Shown here one piece after another: positions 39,753 through 47,776 of a stretch of DNA of 64,000 nucleotides. The first letter of the stretch is position 1, and the number at the start of each line of letters is the position of its first letter. The notes under the pieces were generated by a model. The model ran no database searches, was not told the DNA's origin, and was given only the letters and a program-made list of their open reading frames with translations. Source of the DNA: UBA10677 sp045532295 (GTDB lineage Bacteria; Bacillota; Clostridia; Christensenellales; Pumilibacteraceae); contig JAZSFP010000011.1 in assembly GCA_045532295.1 (NCBI GenBank), positions 1 to 64,000 on the forward strand, in the 5' to 3' direction. Position numbers and translations under genes: made by a program.

Positions 39753-40268
39753 TTATACGTATTCAATTTTTGCGCTCATAAAGGCTTGATTGCGAAGGCG
39801 GTTAATTTTGAGTTCTCTACTCTTAAAAAACTGCATATCTACTGCCTCCCAAAGAAAAACCCAAGCGGCAATATCCACGACTTCCGCCCAAATGTTCGCC
39901 CCAAGACTATCAACGAAAACTGCAAAAGCAAGCACGAGCACGCCTACTACCGCTAAAACGAAGGATATTAAATTATTCCTTTTGAGTTCGCGCTCGTTAT
40001 GAATATTGCGACCGCGATAATATTCTTTAATAGCCTTCTCGTAGACTATTTTTTCGCTCTCGTCAATGCAATCGCTCTTTATTTTTAAGGTCAATTCCTC
40101 AGTAGGCGGTACGGCAAAAACGCTCGTTTCCAAAAAGTCCGCAACCTCAGAACTTATTACGGGCATATCGCTTTGAGAATATACGGACAAAAAGTTGCCG
40201 TCGTCCTTTACCGTCATATTGATTACCACGCGGTTTTGCTCGTCGCGAATAAGATTGTCTTTATTCAT
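39753..40268 (-). CDS. Hypothetical protein with two membrane helices
   Basis: A 171-residue protein I do not recognise. Residues 1-85 are soluble and acidic (INMTVKDDGNFLSVYSQSDM, then VADFLETSVFAVPPTEELTL), residues about 100-145 form two closely spaced membrane helices (LISFVLAVVGVLVLAFAVFV; IWAEVVDIAAWVFLWEAVDM), and a basic tail ends it. AAAGGAGT before the ATG and a consensus promoter at 40288-40316 show it is a real, separately transcribed gene. Confidence 0.75.
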   Translation of the reverse strand: MNKDNLIRDEQNRVVINMTVKDDGNFLSVYSQSDMPVISSEVADFLETSVFAVPPTEELTLKIKSDCIDESEKIVYEKAIKEYYRGRNIHNERELKRNNLISFVLAVVGVLVLAFAVFVDSLGANIWAEVVDIAAWVFLWEAVDMQFFKSRELKINRLRNQAFMSAKIEYV

Positions 40269-40287
40269 AATCGTACTCCTTTACGAT

Positions 40288-40316
40288 ATTATAACATACT
40301 CCACTCCTTATGTCAA
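40288..40316 (-). promoter_or_regulatory. Promoter of the two-helix membrane protein gene
   Basis: Minus strand TTGACA (40311-40316), 17-bp spacer, TATAAT (40288-40293); perfect consensus. Confidence 0.85.
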
Positions 40317-40321
40317 TACAA

Positions 40322-40355
40322 AAAATCCCCGCCCTATATCAAGGGAAGGGATTTT
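40322..40355 (-). terminator. Terminator of the sugar-oxidation operon
   Basis: AAAATCCC/GGGATTTT outer stem (40322-40329, 40348-40355) with an inner CCCT/AGGG stem, T-run on the minus strand. It lies directly after the lactonase-like gene. Confidence 0.7.
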
Positions 40356-40362
40356 ATTAGTT

Positions 40363-41040
40363 TTAATAGTCAAGTCTTTTATAAATGCTCGGCAATACTA
40401 CGTTATCCATAAATTTAGGTATAATTTTTTCGTCGAACATTCCGCAATGCATAGGCACGGTTATTTTTGCATTTACTCGTCCACTAAAGGCTTTTGCATT
40501 TTCAATATTCATATTATTACCCACGCCGTTTACGGGTAAAAACAAAATATCAATATTAAGAGGCGGTAAACTTGCAAAAACGCTCTCGTTATACAAGGTG
40601 TCTCCCGTATGATAATAATTTTTTCCCTCTGCGCTTATAATAACGCCTATGGCGTAATCGTCCGAGTGTTCCGCCTTAACCGCTCTAAAGACTACTCCTC
40701 TTTCGCTCCAAGTAGTACCCTCGTTAAACATAACGAAGTTATTATTGACTCCGCCTATTTTTCTTACCTCTTGCCAAGCGTTTTTAGACGCAAGTACCGT
40801 TACTTCGCTATTTTCATTTAAATAGCGCGCTAAAGTTTGAGGGTCGGTGTGGTCAAGGTGGTTGTGGGTTAAAACGATAATATTAGGCTTGATTTCAAAA
40901 AACCGTTCGTCAACCGCTACCCGTCTATAATTCTGCGGTTGAACTTTCTCAACGCTATCAGAAAGATACGGGTCGACGATTATTTTTACGCTTTCCGTTT
41001 CAAATAAAAATCCTGCCTGTCCAAGATAGGTAATTTCCAT
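40363..41040 (-). CDS. Metallo-beta-lactamase-fold hydrolase, UlaG-like
   Basis: A 225-residue MBL-fold protein with the HxHxDH metal motif (His59, His61, Asp63, His64), DPYLSD after beta-1, YYHTGDTLY (bridging Asp) and the late PMHCGMFD. The short, UlaG-like form (L-ascorbate-6-phosphate lactonase and related UPF0173) suggests a sugar-lactone or phospho-sugar hydrolase. Placed last in an operon with an SDR and a dehydratase, a lactonase role fits; that is inference from context. Its start overlaps the SDR stop by one base. Confidence 0.83.
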   Translation of the reverse strand: MEITYLGQAGFLFETESVKIIVDPYLSDSVEKVQPQNYRRVAVDERFFEIKPNIIVLTHNHLDHTDPQTLARYLNENSEVTVLASKNAWQEVRKIGGVNNNFVMFNEGTTWSERGVVFRAVKAEHSDDYAIGVIISAEGKNYYHTGDTLYNESVFASLPPLNIDILFLPVNGVGNNMNIENAKAFSGRVNAKITVPMHCGMFDEKIIPKFMDNVVLPSIYKRLDY

Positions 41041-41822
41041 TATTTCTCCTTTGGGATTACGGGATAAAGTTGAATACTGTTGCCACCGTCAATCACGAGT
41101 TCCGCGCCCGTAGTATTTCTTGCGTGAGCGGCGAAGTAATATACTCCGTCCGCAATATCACTTCCGTTCGCAACGTCGCCAAGAGGGGTAAATCGCGAGG
41201 GTACTTCTCTGTAAAAATCAGGATTTTTCTCCCAACGCTCAGTCCTTATCATACCGGGAAGAACGGCGTTAACTCGTATATTGTACTTGCCAAGGTCAAA
41301 GGCAAGCCCTCTCATCATACCAAGTTGCGCGCCCTTACTCGTTTCGTACGCTATTCGATCCGGAATTGCGCGATACGCGGTGTTGGAATTTATGAATATT
41401 ATATTCCCTTCTCGCCTTTCTTTCATTCTTCGCCCTGCGTGCTCAACCAAACAATAATTCCAGGTCGCGTTAGTATTAAGAACGCGTGTAAAATCAGCAA
41501 GAGGGTTTTCAAATATCTTCATATTTAGCCCTTGGTCTGCCGCGTTAAGCACCAAAGTGTCAATAAATATACCCTCCCGGTCAAGCCAAGCAAAAAGATT
41601 AGCCACGCCCTCTTCGTCCACTTCCCCGTCGTTTTTTAAAGCGTTCAACTTTCTTCCAACGATTTTTACTTTGGGGAACTTTTGCCGATATCTCGCCTCT
41701 GCGCTTTTAACGCGCTCCTCTTCCCTACCAGTAAACACGACGAGCCAACCTTTTTGGGCAAACTTTTCCACGATTGCGACGCCCGTATTAACGCACGCTC
41801 CCGTTACTAATACGGTTTTCAT
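41040..41822 (-). CDS. Short-chain dehydrogenase/reductase
   Basis: A 260-residue classical SDR. The cofactor motif is TGACVNTG (an altered TGxxxGxG), the structural motif is LNAADQG, and the active-site Ser (FINSNT) and YETSK (Tyr-Lys) are present; the C-terminal PGMIRTERW and DGGNS are typical of sugar/polyol dehydrogenases. The reaction is probably NAD(P)-dependent oxidation of a sugar or sugar alcohol. It overlaps both neighbours by one base, so it is translationally coupled in the operon. Confidence 0.87.
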   Translation of the reverse strand: MKTVLVTGACVNTGVAIVEKFAQKGWLVVFTGREEERVKSAEARYRQKFPKVKIVGRKLNALKNDGEVDEEGVANLFAWLDREGIFIDTLVLNAADQGLNMKIFENPLADFTRVLNTNATWNYCLVEHAGRRMKERREGNIIFINSNTAYRAIPDRIAYETSKGAQLGMMRGLAFDLGKYNIRVNAVLPGMIRTERWEKNPDFYREVPSRFTPLGDVANGSDIADGVYYFAAHARNTTGAELVIDGGNSIQLYPVIPKEK

Positions 41823-42676
41823 TACTCCACCTCGTCAAACACTCTTACGTAGTCGCAAACGAAGGTATCGTTAAGTTCTTCTTCCGTCCAAGTGGTTTTT
41901 GGTATATTCGTTCTATACCCTTGAATTTCAGTAGACAACAATATAAACTGTTCTACTTTGGAAACGGGCTCGCTCGTTCTCGTAGTCTCTACGCCGTCAA
42001 GATAGAACACGTATCCGTCCTCGCCCCAGTACATTCCTACGCGGTGATATTCGTCTTCACCCGTAAACGAATAAGTCTTTCTGCCCGTTTCTGAAAACTG
42101 TTTACCGTATCCGTTGAAAATGTTTCCCGTGGTAAGTTGACCGGGGACGAATTTTTCTACTATATCACTCTCCACTCCGCAATACTCTGGATTAGCCGAC
42201 GCGCCTATCGTGGGCGATTGCGTCCAAAACGCGCTCCACCAAAACGGTAATTTTTGAAATCTTACGCGCGCCTCGTAATAGCCGTAGCGATGTGCAAACT
42301 TTGCTTTTTTTAGCGGTTTAAGAGGCCAAATCTCCACTTGCTGTCCCCAGGGATTATCGCCGTGGCGTCCTTCAAGTCTATTTTTGATTGCGCCGTGAAG
42401 ATCAAGTTCGTCAAAACTGTTACCGCCCGTTTGAAGTTGCGCAGAACACAACCTTCCGTCTACGACGACCGGACTAAATACGACGTTACTGTTTCCGTCA
42501 AGCGATACGCCCTCGTCCGTCCAAGCGTCAAACCGTTGTCCCCAGTAATATAGACGATAATTCCATTTACTCTCGTCTAACTTCTCCCCGTCGAACTCGT
42601 CGCTCCAAACGAGTTTCCACTTTTTATCTTTAGGAACTAAACTATATTCGTGTCCTTCTACTTCGTACTTTTTCAT
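41822..42676 (-). CDS. Glycoside hydrolase family 16-type protein, no signal peptide
   Basis: A 284-residue beta-jelly-roll hydrolase. KKWKLVWSDEFDGEKLDESK is the usual GH16 opening, and Glu169-x-Asp171-x-x-Glu174 (GVESDIVEKF) is the GH16 catalytic ExDxxE motif. Trp-rich patches (LPFWWSAFW) line the cleft. GH16 enzymes cut beta-1,3/1,4-glucans, agarose, porphyran, carrageenan or keratan. There is no signal peptide, so it would work on imported oligosaccharides, which is uncommon for this family. It is second in the operon after the dehydratase. Confidence 0.87.
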   Translation of the reverse strand: MKKYEVEGHEYSLVPKDKKWKLVWSDEFDGEKLDESKWNYRLYYWGQRFDAWTDEGVSLDGNSNVVFSPVVVDGRLCSAQLQTGGNSFDELDLHGAIKNRLEGRHGDNPWGQQVEIWPLKPLKKAKFAHRYGYYEARVRFQKLPFWWSAFWTQSPTIGASANPEYCGVESDIVEKFVPGQLTTGNIFNGYGKQFSETGRKTYSFTGEDEYHRVGMYWGEDGYVFYLDGVETTRTSEPVSKVEQFILLSTEIQGYRTNIPKTTWTEEELNDTFVCDYVRVFDEVE

Positions 42677-42707
42677 ATCTTACTCCTTTTTTGATTAATA
42701 ATTTTCG

Positions 42708-43868
42708 TTAAAAATAAAACTTGGTTTTCGGCGGTCGAATTGCAGTCAATTCTCCCGTATAATGTCGCAAATTATGCTCTACGTAGGGATGTTTTTTACA
42801 CTCTTCTTCGTTCAGTTCAATTCCCAGTCCCGGTTTATCCCCTATCGCTATTCTTCCGTTGCTATAAGTTAAATTCTCGTTAGTAATCAAGTTGCGATAC
42901 TCAACGTCAGAATACATAATCTCTAAAATACTGAAATTTGGACAACACCCAGCAATTTGTAAAGTTGCGGCGTTGGCTACCGGTCCACTGGGGTTATGGG
43001 GAGCAAACCCTATATAATGCGCCTCTGCAATCGAGGCTAACTTCTTTAATTCCATTATTCCGCCCGCGTGCGATATATCGGGTTGAATATAATCGGCTGC
43101 GCGCATTGAAAACAACGGATTATAGTCAAATCTCGTATATAACCGTTCGCCTGCTGAAATAGGCACGGGCGACTTTTCTCTTACGGTTTTGAGCGCCTCA
43201 ATATTATTAGGCGGAACGGGTTCTTCAAGCCACATCGGCTTAAACGGCGCAATCTCTTGCGCTATCTTAATGGCGGTCGGTACGTCAAAGCGTCCGTGAG
43301 CCTCGATTAATAAGTCCACTCCTTCCCCCACCGCCTCGCGTACGAACGCAATACAGCGAATTGCTTTATCTAAATCCGAAGACGATATTTGCAGATAACT
43401 TTTTCCAAAAGGGTCCCACTTTAAAGCCGTTACGCCACGCTTAACCGCCTCAGAGGCTTTCTTGGCAAACTCTTCGGGCTCTTTTGCCCCTGCAAACCAT
43501 CCGTTAACGTATATTCGACAATCGTCGTTTACTTTTCCGCCTAAAAGTTGATAAACGGGTACGCCTAAACTCTTTCCTAAAATATCCCAAAGCGCCATCT
43601 CAACTGCCGAGAGCGCGCTCATTAAAACTGCACCGCCTCGCCAGTATGCGTCGCGGTAAATATCGTGATAATGTTTTTCAATAGTTCGCGGATCTTTCCC
43701 TAAAAGGTAACTTCTAATATGTTCTATCGCCCCTTCAAGCGCTTTCTCTTTATATTCAAGCGTTCCTTCTCCAACCCCGGTTAGTCCTTCGTCGGTATAG
43801 ACTTTAACGAATACCCAGTTGGTTCTATAACAATCCACCACAAAAGTTTTTATATCGGTAATTTTCAT
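42708..43868 (-). CDS. Mandelate racemase/enolase-superfamily sugar-acid dehydratase
   Basis: A 386-residue enolase-superfamily enzyme close in pattern to D-galactonate dehydratase. It has the capping domain (TDIKTFVVDCYRTNWVFVKV), the barrel Lys region TALKWDPFG, metal ligands in LIEAHGRF, WLEEPVPP and SAGERLY, and the catalytic His in GFAPHNPSGP. It would dehydrate an aldonic acid to a 2-keto-3-deoxy acid; the exact sugar is unknown, and a cycloisomerase is possible. The start at 43868 (MKITDIK) is chosen because AAGGAAAGG precedes it and the promoter at 43918-43946 fits. First gene of the operon, divergent from an AraC regulator. Confidence 0.88.
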   Translation of the reverse strand: MKITDIKTFVVDCYRTNWVFVKVYTDEGLTGVGEGTLEYKEKALEGAIEHIRSYLLGKDPRTIEKHYHDIYRDAYWRGGAVLMSALSAVEMALWDILGKSLGVPVYQLLGGKVNDDCRIYVNGWFAGAKEPEEFAKKASEAVKRGVTALKWDPFGKSYLQISSSDLDKAIRCIAFVREAVGEGVDLLIEAHGRFDVPTAIKIAQEIAPFKPMWLEEPVPPNNIEALKTVREKSPVPISAGERLYTRFDYNPLFSMRAADYIQPDISHAGGIMELKKLASIAEAHYIGFAPHNPSGPVANAATLQIAGCCPNFSILEIMYSDVEYRNLITNENLTYSNGRIAIGDKPGLGIELNEEECKKHPYVEHNLRHYTGELTAIRPPKTKFYF

Positions 43869-43885
43869 TTTTATTATACCTTTCC

Positions 43886-43914
43886 TTGACAATATCGACT
43901 TTAACGACTATAAT
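43886..43914 (+). promoter_or_regulatory. Promoter of the AraC-type regulator
   Basis: TTGACA (43886-43891), 17-bp spacer, TATAAT (43909-43914). Its -10 lies inside the perfect 14-bp palindrome ACTATAATTATAGT (43907-43920) shared with the opposite promoter. Confidence 0.85.
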
Positions 43915-43917
43915 TAT

Positions 43918-43946
43918 AGTATAAATTAAAAAAATATCGCTGTCAA
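43918..43946 (-). promoter_or_regulatory. Promoter of the dehydratase-GH16-SDR-lactonase operon
   Basis: Minus strand TTGACA (43941-43946), 17-bp spacer, TATACT (43918-43923). The -10 boxes of this and the AraC promoter are three bases apart, so RNA polymerases would compete or be jointly regulated. Confidence 0.85.
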
Positions 43947-43983
43947 TAAAGAATTTTAGCAATTTTATTAAATATATTATCGT

Positions 43984-44772
43984 ATGGAAAAAATTATAAG
44001 CATAGTCTGCGGTATGTTTGACTCTACCGTAAAAAGAAAAAAAGCCGTTTTCTCTCCTAAACGAAAAGTAACCACTTACGAAATTGAATATTTTAACGAC
44101 GACTATTCGTATACCGTAATCGACGGGGAGAAGTATAACTACCAAAAAAACTGCGTTATTATTGCAAAACCAGGGCAAACGCGCAATAGTAAATTGCATT
44201 TAAAGTGCAGTTTTATTCATCTTGAACTAAACGACGATTTTCTTCAAAAAGAATTAAACGCTCTACCTTCTCACATTTTACTATCCTCCCCAACTCAATG
44301 TGCGCAATCGTTTAGCGAACTTGCTAAATTATCCGTATTAAAATCCCCCAACGAATTAGAACTTTTGTCCGTTATTTATAAATTAGTGGACACCTTAAAG
44401 AAAAACTCCAACTTACATATGACGAGCGCGCAAAAAACCGGCGTTTCCATTTCCGTTTTGAACGCCACCAACTTTATCGACGAAAACTTTACAAGCAATA
44501 TTCAACTTTCCGATATTGCGCGCTCAGCGGGGCTTTCGCCAGTACACTTTCATCGACAATTTAAAAAATTTTACGGGATTACTCCTCAAGCATATCTTCA
44601 TAATAGACGCATAGAACACGCTAAATTTTTACTGCTTAACACCGATAAAACTATTACTGATATCGCTTTTCTTTGTGGATTTAACTCCCAAACTTATTTC
44701 AATTCGCAGTTTAAAAAAAGCGAAGGCGTTTCTCCTCTTCGCTATCGTGTCGCCTATACGAGCAAATTTTAA
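43984..44772 (+). CDS. AraC-family transcriptional regulator
   Basis: A 262-residue regulator. The N-terminal part (residues 1-150) looks like the cupin-type sensing domain (FNDDYSYTVIDGEKYNYQKN, then VIIAKPGQTRN, CSFIHLEL). The C-terminal 100 residues contain both HTH motifs (IQLSDIARSAGLSPVHFHRQ, FKKFYGITPQAYL; ITDIAFLCGFNSQTYFNSQF, KKSEGVSPLRYR). It is divergent from the dehydratase operon with overlapping promoters and is the natural candidate for its sugar-responsive activator. A ribosome binding site is weak. Confidence 0.9.
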   Translation: MEKIISIVCGMFDSTVKRKKAVFSPKRKVTTYEIEYFNDDYSYTVIDGEKYNYQKNCVIIAKPGQTRNSKLHLKCSFIHLELNDDFLQKELNALPSHILLSSPTQCAQSFSELAKLSVLKSPNELELLSVIYKLVDTLKKNSNLHMTSAQKTGVSISVLNATNFIDENFTSNIQLSDIARSAGLSPVHFHRQFKKFYGITPQAYLHNRRIEHAKFLLLNTDKTITDIAFLCGFNSQTYFNSQFKKSEGVSPLRYRVAYTSKF

Positions 44773-44777
44773 AAATT

Positions 44778-44803
44778 AAAAGAGCCAGTTATATGGCTCT
44801 TTT
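44778..44803. terminator. Bidirectional terminator between araC-type gene and metH
   Basis: AAAAGAGCCA (44778-44787), loop GTTATA, TGGCTCTTTT (44794-44803), with T-runs in both readings. It ends the AraC transcript and the long minus-strand glycogen-methionine unit. Confidence 0.85.
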
Positions 44804-44814
44804 TTCGTTCTACT

Positions 44815-47196
44815 TTACACGCTTTGAGCGTATCTGACCGTTTCCATACCGTCGCGAGCGTATTTATCCGCGCCCATAACTTTAGCGTACTCTTCGGTTA
44901 GTACCGCGCCACCCACTACGATTTTAACGGAAGGCGCGTTTTTTCTAAGAAGGTCAATAGTTTCTTTCATTGCCGGCACCGTGGTAGTCATAAGCGCGCT
45001 TAAACCCACGATTTCCGCCTTATATTTAAGAGTAGCCTCTAAAACGCTTTCGGGCGGAATATCTTTACCGAGGTCTATTACCTTAAAGCCGTAGTTTTCA
45101 AGCAAAAGTTTAACGATGTTTTTGCCTATATCGTGAATATCGCCTTTGACGGTTGCAAGCACTATCGTCTTGCCGTTCTCGTTTGCGTTTGCGGGAAGAG
45201 CGGACTTGATTTGCTCAAACGCGCATTTTGCCGACTCCGCGCTCATAAGTAGAGCGGGAAGATAAACCGTCTTTTTCTCAAAGCCTTCGCCCACGATATT
45301 GAGCGCAGGAATAATCTCGTTTTGAACGATCGTAAGAGGCTCGACGCTTTTAAGCATTTCTTTAGTAAGTTCGCCCGCGCGCTCCTTAAAGCCTTTAACT
45401 ATTGCCTCGGTTAAGGCGGAGGAATAATCGACTTTTTCGCTCACTACCGCAACGCTCTCGCTCTTTACCGCCGTAAACTCTTCAGCGCGCAAAATATAAT
45501 TTTCAAAGTTTTCGTCCTTTCCCGAGAGCGCGCAATAAGTATAGTACGCTTTAAGCATTTCGCTCGAGCAAGGGTTGATAATGGCGGAGGATAGTCCGCT
45601 ATTAAGCGCCATCGTAAAGAACGCTGAGTTGAGCGCGTCGCGGTTAGGAAGTCCGAACGAGACGTTGGAAACGCCCAAGACGGTATGACAACCTAATTTT
45701 TCCTTGATTATTTTAAGGGCGTCGAGGGTAACTTTAGCGGAGTTTTTATCCGCGCTAACCGTCATCGTGAGCGTATCGAAAATAATATTCTCTTTGCTCA
45801 CTCCGTATTTTTTAGCAGTTCTCAAAATTTTCTTTGCAATCTTTACTCTTCCGCTTGCAGTACTCGGGATACCTTTTTCGTCGAGAGTAAGGGCAACTAC
45901 TACTCCACCATACTTTTTTACGAGCGGAAAGATAGCCTCCATACTCTCTTTTTTGCCGTTGACGGAGTTTATAAGCGGTTTGCCGTTATAAAGGCGCATT
46001 GCTTTTTCCATAGCGGTATAATTAGAGGTGTCTATCTGAAGGGGCAAATCCACTACCGCTTGCAATCTTTCAATAACCCCGGGAAGAAGTTCGCTCTCGT
46101 CAATATCGGGAATACCGACGTTGACGTCCAAAACGGACGCGCCCTTTTCCTTTTGGCTTACGCCTTCGCCTAAAATGTAATCTATATCGTTTTCAACGAG
46201 CGCGCGCTTAAAACGCTTTTTGCCCGTTGGGTTTATTCTTTCGCCTATAAGCACGGGTTTATCGCCGAAAACCACCGCTTTAGCGTAAGAAGAAATAGCG
46301 GTAACGGGAGTAAAGCGTTCGTATTTTTTGTATACGGTATGCGTTTTTTCGTACATTTTGGCAATATGGACTGGAGTAGTTCCACAACATCCGCCCAAAA
46401 TTGATATACCCTCTTCGCTCGCTTTACACATTGCTTTTGCAAAGTCTTCTTCCGTTAAATCGTAGACGGTTTTGCCCTCTTTAATGGTAGGAAGCCCTGC
46501 GTTAGGCTTTAAGATAACGGGCAGAGAGGTTGCCGATAAAATCTCCTTCCCCACTTCAAGAAGTTTGTCAGGGCCAAACGAACAGTTCGCGCCTATTGCG
46601 GACACTCCTAAGCCTTCGAGCATAACCGCCATAGCGGTAGGAGTTGCGCCCGTCATTAGTTTTCCGTCCTCGCCGTAAGCGTTCGTGACGAATATAGGCA
46701 ACGAGCAGTTTTCCTTTGCTCCAAGCACCGCCGATTTAGTTTCGTAACTATCGTTCATCGTTTCAATATAAATAGCGTCGACGCCCTCTTTTGCGCCAAG
46801 GCGAACGGTTTTACCGAAAATACTTACCGCCTCTTCAAACGAAAGGTCGCCGTAGGGCTTTAATAATTTACCAAGAGGTCCTATATCAAGGGCGATATAC
46901 TTGTTTTGCCCTCCCTTGCTTTGCTCTCTCGCTCTTTTAGCGTTATCAACCGCGCTCTTAATAACTACGCTTAGTTCTTCTTCGCTAAACTTGAGAATAT
47001 TCGCGCCGAAAGTGTTGGTGCAAACGAGGTTCGAGCCTGCGTCAAAATACGCTCGATGCACGGCTATAATTTCCTCAGGACGCGTTAAATTCCAAAGTTC
47101 AGGCTTTTCGCCAGCCTTTAGTCCACGGCTTTGCAAAACAGTGCCCATCGCTCCGTCAAGATAAAAATTTCCCTTTTTGATATCGTCAAGTATCAT
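44815..47196 (-). CDS. metH: Cobalamin-dependent methionine synthase (without activation domain)
   Basis: A 793-residue enzyme that makes methionine from homocysteine and methyl-tetrahydrofolate. The homocysteine domain (residues 1-290) has FYLDGAMGTVLQ, GANCSFGP and GGCCGTTP with the three zinc cysteines. The pterin domain (about 300-560) has GERINPTGKKRF, DVNVGIPDI and LPLQIDTSN. The cobalamin part has the helical cap and DIHDIGKNIV (His ligand of cobalt), then VGLSALMTTT and VVGGAVLT. The C-terminal SAM-dependent reactivation domain of E. coli MetH is absent and is supplied by the adjacent gene, with which it overlaps by 11 bases. GGAGG lies before the ATG. Confidence 0.95.
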   Translation of the reverse strand: MILDDIKKGNFYLDGAMGTVLQSRGLKAGEKPELWNLTRPEEIIAVHRAYFDAGSNLVCTNTFGANILKFSEEELSVVIKSAVDNAKRAREQSKGGQNKYIALDIGPLGKLLKPYGDLSFEEAVSIFGKTVRLGAKEGVDAIYIETMNDSYETKSAVLGAKENCSLPIFVTNAYGEDGKLMTGATPTAMAVMLEGLGVSAIGANCSFGPDKLLEVGKEILSATSLPVILKPNAGLPTIKEGKTVYDLTEEDFAKAMCKASEEGISILGGCCGTTPVHIAKMYEKTHTVYKKYERFTPVTAISSYAKAVVFGDKPVLIGERINPTGKKRFKRALVENDIDYILGEGVSQKEKGASVLDVNVGIPDIDESELLPGVIERLQAVVDLPLQIDTSNYTAMEKAMRLYNGKPLINSVNGKKESMEAIFPLVKKYGGVVVALTLDEKGIPSTASGRVKIAKKILRTAKKYGVSKENIIFDTLTMTVSADKNSAKVTLDALKIIKEKLGCHTVLGVSNVSFGLPNRDALNSAFFTMALNSGLSSAIINPCSSEMLKAYYTYCALSGKDENFENYILRAEEFTAVKSESVAVVSEKVDYSSALTEAIVKGFKERAGELTKEMLKSVEPLTIVQNEIIPALNIVGEGFEKKTVYLPALLMSAESAKCAFEQIKSALPANANENGKTIVLATVKGDIHDIGKNIVKLLLENYGFKVIDLGKDIPPESVLEATLKYKAEIVGLSALMTTTVPAMKETIDLLRKNAPSVKIVVGGAVLTEEYAKVMGADKYARDGMETVRYAQSV

Positions 47197-47776
47197 TTCT
47201 TTCCTCCACTCCCACGAACGCCGTTACCGACTTCGAGGGAGACATTAGCATACTGTCGTTTAAGTATAGTCCTATCTTTCTTCCGCAATCGAGAAGTTTG
47301 AATATTTCCGCTTGCTCCTCAATCTTAAGGTCTCCGTAACCTGCGGAAAACCTCGCTTTTAATTTTATATTTTCTTCGCTCTCTACTACGGCGATAAGTT
47401 CGTCGCAAAGTCTTTCCACCGCCTCAACGCCACACGCGTCGAGCATAACCGCTCTCGAGGGCGAAAGCGCGCTCTCAATTGCGATTGCGCGGTCAACCTC
47501 AATCCCAAGCGTTACCGCCGTAAGCATAACGGTTTTGCAGTTTTTGAGGTTTTTGGCTAAGTCTTTCGAGCGAATTACTCTATCTTGAAGATAAACGCAA
47601 TCGTCCTCCGTTCTCACTTCAAAAAACTCGTAAACCGCCTTGTTTTTGACGAGCGAATTTATCTTTTCTTCCATTTCGCTTGCAAGTTTAAGCATATCTT
47701 CGCTTTTCTCTTTTACGCCTGCGTAACGGAGGATTTCGCTCTGTCTTAACTTCAGAGGAGGAAAGGTTTTAATCAT
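47186..47776 (-). CDS. Methionine synthase reactivation-domain protein
   Basis: A 196-residue stand-alone relative of the C-terminal MetH activation domain, which binds SAM and remethylates oxidised cobalamin. Shared features include the LRQSEILRYAG start, VTLGIEVDRAI, LDACGVEAVERLCDEL, the RFSAGYGDLKIEEQ motif and the closing MLMSPSKSVTAFVGV. It overlaps metF by four bases (ATGA) and metH by 11, so all three are co-translated. Split MetH of this kind is known in Bacillota and other phyla. Confidence 0.87.
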   Translation of the reverse strand: MIKTFPPLKLRQSEILRYAGVKEKSEDMLKLASEMEEKINSLVKNKAVYEFFEVRTEDDCVYLQDRVIRSKDLAKNLKNCKTVMLTAVTLGIEVDRAIAIESALSPSRAVMLDACGVEAVERLCDELIAVVESEENIKLKARFSAGYGDLKIEEQAEIFKLLDCGRKIGLYLNDSMLMSPSKSVTAFVGVEERNDT

